64,000 nucleotides of DNA from Bradyrhizobium iriomotense (GTDB lineage: Bacteria > Pseudomonadota > Alphaproteobacteria > Rhizobiales > Xanthobacteraceae), in the NCBI RefSeq assembly GCF_018130765.1, contig NZ_JAFCJZ010000029.1, forward strand, positions 47,781 to 111,780, read 5' to 3'. The position numbers were made by a program, and so were the translations under genes. The notes below the pieces were generated by a model. That model saw only the letters and a program-made list of their open reading frames with translations, did no database searches and had not been told where the DNA came from. Positions 60,761 through 64,000 of this stretch are shown one piece after another. Position 1 is the stretch's first letter; every line of letters begins with the position of its first letter.

Positions 60761-61678
60761 TCAGCTCCGCGCGGAACTGCGGCCGGCCCGCCGCACGGGG
60801 CGGGTCGCGGGTTCCGATGCCGCGCGCATGATCCAGCGGCGGAACGCGGCGAAGTCGCGCTGCTCGGTCTGGAAGCTGCGATAGAGCAGGTACCAGCGCA
60901 TGCCCTTGGGCACCGAGAGGTCGAACGGGGCGACAAGCCGGCCGGCGGCGAGATCGTCGTCGATATAGGGCCGGATGCCCATGGCGATGCCGAGCCCGTC
61001 GGCGGCCGCCTGCAGCGCCTGGCCGTAGAACTGGAACTCCGGTCCGCGTGCGTTGATGCGAGGCAGGTTCGCGGCCTTCAGCCAGATCGGCCAGTCCTCG
61101 GGCGAGTGCGCGACGCGGATCAGGCTGGGTCCTCTGAGATCGGCCGGCCGCTTCAATGAGGTGGCGAGACGCGGCACGCAGACCGGCGTGAGGTCGCCGG
61201 CAAACAGCGGCTCGGCGACGAGGCCGGGCCAGTCGCCGGTGCCGAGCTTGATGCCGCAATTCCAGTCTTCGCCGAACGGCACCAGCGCGCCGCCGGTGGT
61301 GAAGCGCACCTCGATGTCGGGCTCCTCGCTGCGAAACTCCGACAGCCGCGGGATCAGCCAGCGCATCGCAAAGGTGTGGCCGACGCCGATGGTGAGCACG
61401 CGGACGCTGGAGGGCGCCGTCACCTGCGCGGTCAGGCTCGCCAGCGCATCGAAGATCGGGGTCAGCCCGCTCTGATAGGCGCGGCCGGCCTGCGTCAGCA
61501 CCAGCTTGTTGGCCTTGCGCTCGAACAGCGCGACGCCGAGCCGCTCTTCCAGCAGATGCACCATGCGGCTGACGGCGGCCGCCGACACGCTGAGCTCGAG
61601 CCCGGCCGCAGCAAAGCTGCCGGTCCGCGCCGCCGCCTCGAATGCCTTGATGCCGTTGAGAAACAGCAGCCGCCGCAA
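60761..61678 (-). CDS. LysR-family transcriptional regulator (GcvA-like group)
   Basis: The 305-residue regulator has the N-terminal helix-turn-helix (FLNGIKAFEAAARTGSFAAAG, SVSAAAVSRMVHLLEERLGV) and a periplasmic-binding-like effector domain ending in FRRWIM. The family start normally lies a few residues before FLNGIKAFE, so I chose the TTG at 61678 (LRRLLFLNGIK); an ATG at 61750 is in frame but adds an unlikely lead. It is divergent from the TauE/SafE exporter gene across a repeat, so the exporter may be its target. Confidence 0.88.
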   Translation of the reverse strand: MRRLLFLNGIKAFEAAARTGSFAAAGLELSVSAAAVSRMVHLLEERLGVALFERKANKLVLTQAGRAYQSGLTPIFDALASLTAQVTAPSSVRVLTIGVGHTFAMRWLIPRLSEFRSEEPDIEVRFTTGGALVPFGEDWNCGIKLGTGDWPGLVAEPLFAGDLTPVCVPRLATSLKRPADLRGPSLIRVAHSPEDWPIWLKAANLPRINARGPEFQFYGQALQAAADGLGIAMGIRPYIDDDLAAGRLVAPFDLSVPKGMRWYLLYRSFQTEQRDFAAFRRWIMRAASEPATRPVRRAGRSSARS

Positions 61679-61802
61679 ATGCCCGACCCTCAGGAAAGCT
61701 GATGCCAGGGCAAGATAACTCAGTTTGCGCGAGGCGGGCAAGCGAGGCACAAGAATGAGAGTAATTCCAAGTTGATTTACCGGGAAGCGCCGCTGCCTTC
61801 GC

Positions 61803-61967
61803 CTCTCCCCGCCTGCGGGGAGAGGCCGGAATTTGCGTCAGCAAATTCCGGGTGAGGGGGACTCTCCGCGAGTCTCATTCTCACCGTGATCGCGGATGCA
61901 GCCCCTCACCCCACCCTCTCAGGGCGAGCTACGCTCGTCCCGGCCCCGTAAGAACGGGGCGAGGGAG
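61803..61967. repeat. Palindromic intergenic repeat, family E-prime (long copy)
   Basis: CTCTCCCCGCCTGCGGGGAG opens it and CCCCGTAAGAACGGGGCGAG closes it, with AATTTGCGTCAGCAAATT and CGAGCTACGCTCG inside. It fills most of the 336-bp divergent gap between the LysR gene and the exporter, leaving little space for promoters on either side. Confidence 0.85.
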
Positions 61968-62014
61968 TGCACGCAGTCTGCGTCCCTTACTCGCTACCAC
62001 CGGAGCTCTCCCTC

Positions 62015-62794
62015 GTGACGCCCATCATGATCGCTGCCCTTGGATTGCTGATGGTCGCCACCGCGTTCCTGTCGGGGCTGTTCGGCATGGCGGGCGGGCT
62101 GATCCTGATCGGCGTGCTGCTGGCGCTGATGCCGCTGCCGACCGCGATGGTGCTGCATGCGATCACGCAGATGGCCTCGAACGGCTGGCGCGCGTTCCTG
62201 TGGCGGGCGCATATCCGCTGGCGGCCGGTGGCGAACTACATGGTCGGCGCTGCCACTGCGCTCGCGGCCTGGTCCATCACCCGCTACGTGCCGGACAAGC
62301 CGACGGCGCTGCTCTTGCTCGGCGTCACCCCGTTCATGGCACGGCTGCTGCCGTCAAACATCAAGCCGGATCCTGACAGGCTCTGGCAGGGCACCGTCTA
62401 TGGCACGATCTGCATGGGCCTGATGCTGATGACCGGCGTCTCCGGCCCGCTGCTCGACACCTTCTTCCTCGGCGGCGATTTCGGCCGGCGCGAGAAGGTG
62501 GCAACCAAGGCGATGTGCCAGCTCGTCAGCCATTTCACCAAGCTGGTCTATTTCGGCGGCATCATCGACCAGGCCGCGAGCCTCGATCCCGTGCTCGCCG
62601 GCGTCGCCATTGCAGCCTCGATGCTCGGCACCACGCTGGCGCGGCGCATCCTCGAAGCCATGACCGACCAGCAATTCATCGCCTGGTCCAACAAGCTGAT
62701 CACCACCATTGCCTGCTATTATATCGCCTATGGCGGCTGGCTCCTGGTTCGTACCCCTGTGCTGGCCGCTTTCGACAAGGGAGGTTTGCCATGA
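62015..62794 (+). CDS. TauE/SafE-family membrane exporter
   Basis: The 259-residue protein has seven or eight membrane helices with the family's Gly-rich first repeat (FLSGLFGMAGGLILIGVLLALMPL) and second repeat (GLMLMTGVSGPLLDTFFLGG). Members move sulphite, sulphonates or organic anions out of the cell. The start is taken as the GTG at 62015, 8 bases after CCGGAG; the ATG at 62027 or the longer frame from 61967 are alternatives. It overlaps the next gene by the four bases ATGA. Confidence 0.87.
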   Translation: MTPIMIAALGLLMVATAFLSGLFGMAGGLILIGVLLALMPLPTAMVLHAITQMASNGWRAFLWRAHIRWRPVANYMVGAATALAAWSITRYVPDKPTALLLLGVTPFMARLLPSNIKPDPDRLWQGTVYGTICMGLMLMTGVSGPLLDTFFLGGDFGRREKVATKAMCQLVSHFTKLVYFGGIIDQAASLDPVLAGVAIAASMLGTTLARRILEAMTDQQFIAWSNKLITTIACYYIAYGGWLLVRTPVLAAFDKGGLP

Positions 62795-63021
62795 GCGAGA
62801 CCGCCGATCCGCTGGTGCTGGACTTCGTCGAGTGGGTCGCGCGCGAGCCGCGCGCCTATGCCGAGGTGATCGCGACCTGGAAGACCTCGTGCCCGCGCCT
62901 CACCATCTGGGAAGACGCCGCCGACCGTGGCTACGTCGCGCGCGAGACGCTGCCCGGTGTGGGGCTCGTCATCGCGGTGACGGAAGGCGGCGAGAGGCTG
63001 CTGCGCACCAACGGGCGGTAG
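62791..63021 (+). CDS. Small hypothetical protein, 76 residues
   Basis: The soluble product begins MSETADPLVLDFVEWVAREP and continues YAEVIATWKTSCPRLTIWEDAADRGYV and a final LVIAVTEGGERLLR. Helices followed by a strand-turn-strand suggest a small winged-helix-like fold. GGGAGG precedes the ATG and the gene overlaps the exporter stop, so the two are co-translated. I recognise it only as a conserved rhizobial type. Confidence 0.75.
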   Translation: MSETADPLVLDFVEWVAREPRAYAEVIATWKTSCPRLTIWEDAADRGYVARETLPGVGLVIAVTEGGERLLRTNGR

Positions 63022-63072
63022 CTCTCCCCACATCGTCATTGCGAGCGCAAGCGAAGCAATCCAGAATGGGAG

Positions 63073-63178
63073 ACCCTCACCCTGAGGAGCGCGCATCTTG
63101 CGCGCGTCTCGAAGGGCGAGGCCGAGATCGGGCCTTCATCCTTCGAGACGCGCGTTCCGCGCTCCTCAGGATGAGGGT
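63073..63178. repeat. Palindromic intergenic repeat, family G
   Basis: ACCCTCACCCTGAGGAGCGC opens it and GCGCTCCTCAGGATGAGGGT closes it, with GCGCGTCTCGAAG / CTTCGAGACGCGCG inside. A fragment of another common repeat (TCATTGCGAGCGCAAGCGAA) lies directly before it at about 63036. The element sits between two rightward genes. Confidence 0.87.
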
Positions 63179-63197
63179 TTGGTAGGGAAGGCCTTTC

Positions 63198-63893
63198 ATG
63201 TCATTCAAACTCTTCGAGCTCGTCGGCACCGACGCCGCGCGCCCCTTCAGCCCGTATTGCTGGCGCACGCGGATGGCGCTGGCGCATAAGGGCCTGTCAG
63301 CGGAGACGCTGCCCTGGCGCTTCACGGAGAAGAGCGCGATCGCGCCGCACGGCTCGGAGAGGGTCCCGGTGCTGCTGCATCACGACAAGCCGATCGTCGA
63401 TTCCTGGATCATCGCGAACTATCTCGAGGACAACTTTCTGGATCGCCCGTCGCTGTTCGGCGGCGAGGGCGGGCGGGCCATGGCGCGCATGATCAATGCG
63501 TGGGGCGACATCGCCATCGTCGGCGGTCTCTCTCCGTTTGTTATCGCCGATATCCCGAACAATCTTGGCGAGGTCGACGCCGCCTATTTCCGAAAGTCGC
63601 GCGAGGCGCGGTTCGGCAAGAGCCTGGAAGAGGTCCAGGCGAGCCGCGACACCGGCGTGATCGCGTTCCGCAAATCGCTGGAGATCATGCGGCAGACGTT
63701 CAAGACGCAGCCGTTTCTCGGCGGGCAGGCGCCGAACTATGCCGACTACATCGTCTTCGGCGGATTCCAATGGGCGCGCGTTGTGAGTCCGTTCAAGCTG
63801 CTGGAGGCGGATGATCCGGTCTACGCCTGGCGCGAAAAACTGCTGGATGCGTTCGATGGCATGGCGCGGAAGTCGCCGGGGTACCAAGTGTAG
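63198..63893 (+). CDS. Glutathione S-transferase family protein
   Basis: The 231-residue protein has an N-terminal thioredoxin-like domain with SPYCWRTRMALAHKGL (possible Ser or Cys active site), the cis-Pro segment ERVPVLLHHDKPIVDSWIIANYLE, and a helical C-terminal domain. The segment order and the RPFSPYCWRTRMAL start recall the beta-etherase (LigE/LigF)-like GST group, though the substrate is unknown. It is preceded by a family G repeat, and AGGGAAGG lies before the ATG. Confidence 0.87.
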   Translation: MSFKLFELVGTDAARPFSPYCWRTRMALAHKGLSAETLPWRFTEKSAIAPHGSERVPVLLHHDKPIVDSWIIANYLEDNFLDRPSLFGGEGGRAMARMINAWGDIAIVGGLSPFVIADIPNNLGEVDAAYFRKSREARFGKSLEEVQASRDTGVIAFRKSLEIMRQTFKTQPFLGGQAPNYADYIVFGGFQWARVVSPFKLLEADDPVYAWREKLLDAFDGMARKSPGYQV

Positions 63894-63927
63894 GCAGGCT
63901 CCCTCCACTGTCGTCCCCGCGAACGCG

Positions 63928-63999
63928 CTAGGGCATGCACATATCTCTGAGGCTCCATCCTGCTGCGACGGCATGGAAGTATTCGAGGCCGTTCTTGAA
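63928..63999 (-). CDS. C-terminal end of an unidentified reading frame (runs off the right edge)
   Basis: On the minus strand the last 72 bases read FKNGLEYFHAVAAGWSLRDM and then CMP and TAG at 63930-63928. The composition is protein-like, but only 23 residues are visible and I cannot assign a family. It abuts a broken copy of a palindromic repeat (CTGTCGTCCCCGCGAACGCG from 63909), whose second half is missing here. Confidence 0.35.
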   Translation of the reverse strand, partial: FKNGLEYFHAVAAGWSLRDMCMP

Positions 64000-64000
64000 G

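Overview
The window looks like ordinary chromosome from a Bradyrhizobium-type alphaproteobacterium (order Hyphomicrobiales). This rests on the high GC content, the gene orders ribF-ileS-lspA, uvrC-pgsA-moaD-moaE-prmB and lgt-midA-pgeF, an FMN riboswitch in front of a type-II lumazine synthase, and many intergenic palindromic repeats of the kinds common in Bradyrhizobium and Rhodopseudomonas. I saw no rRNA, tRNA, CRISPR array, prophage or intact insertion sequence. Assignments come from reading the sequence and from knowledge of the families; no database search was run.

Layout. 0-5 kb: the start of mutL, a ribbon-helix-helix protein, then a four-gene operon (cytochrome c, VOC protein, Tat-exported small subunit, GMC flavoprotein) that looks like a periplasmic dehydrogenase delivering electrons to a private cytochrome. 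5-14 kb: arfB, two M16 peptidases (one active, one lacking the zinc motif), a secreted unknown, lspA, ileS and ribF. 14-22 kb: a CheY-like regulator, a HAD protein, a degenerate EAL protein, a winged-helix/TPR regulator, a methyltransferase, and BrkB- and YqjE-like membrane proteins. 21.7-26.2 kb: prmB, moaE, moaD, pgsA and uvrC. 26-31 kb: an outer-membrane barrel protein with a perfect CtrA-type box upstream, a cold-shock protein, rlmJ, RNase T2 and small secreted proteins. 31-38 kb: a MarR / response regulator / histidine kinase operon divergent from ilvE, then a DUF2314 protein, hisS and a tautomerase. 38-50 kb: an FlK-like thioesterase, proC with a YbjN protein, riboswitch-ribH2, prs, a lipoprotein, pgeF-midA-lgt, ubiK, rplY, pth and ychF. 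50-56.9 kb: lineage-specific small genes, including three proteins of under 60 residues. 56.9-64 kb: uvrB with long tails, zinc-ribbon and LysR proteins, a TauE/SafE exporter, a glutathione transferase, and a partial reading frame at the right edge.

Most genes are housekeeping: translation (ileS, hisS, pth, rplY, arfB, prmB, rlmJ), repair (mutL, uvrB, uvrC), lipoprotein maturation (lgt, lspA), flavin supply (ribF, ribH2) and molybdopterin synthesis (moaD, moaE). No complete new system is evident. The most interesting signals are the riboswitch with a readable promoter, the CtrA box, the inactive-looking EAL and M16 proteins, the dehydrogenase operon with an embedded VOC gene, two convergent micro-proteins, and about twenty repeat elements that close off gene ends.
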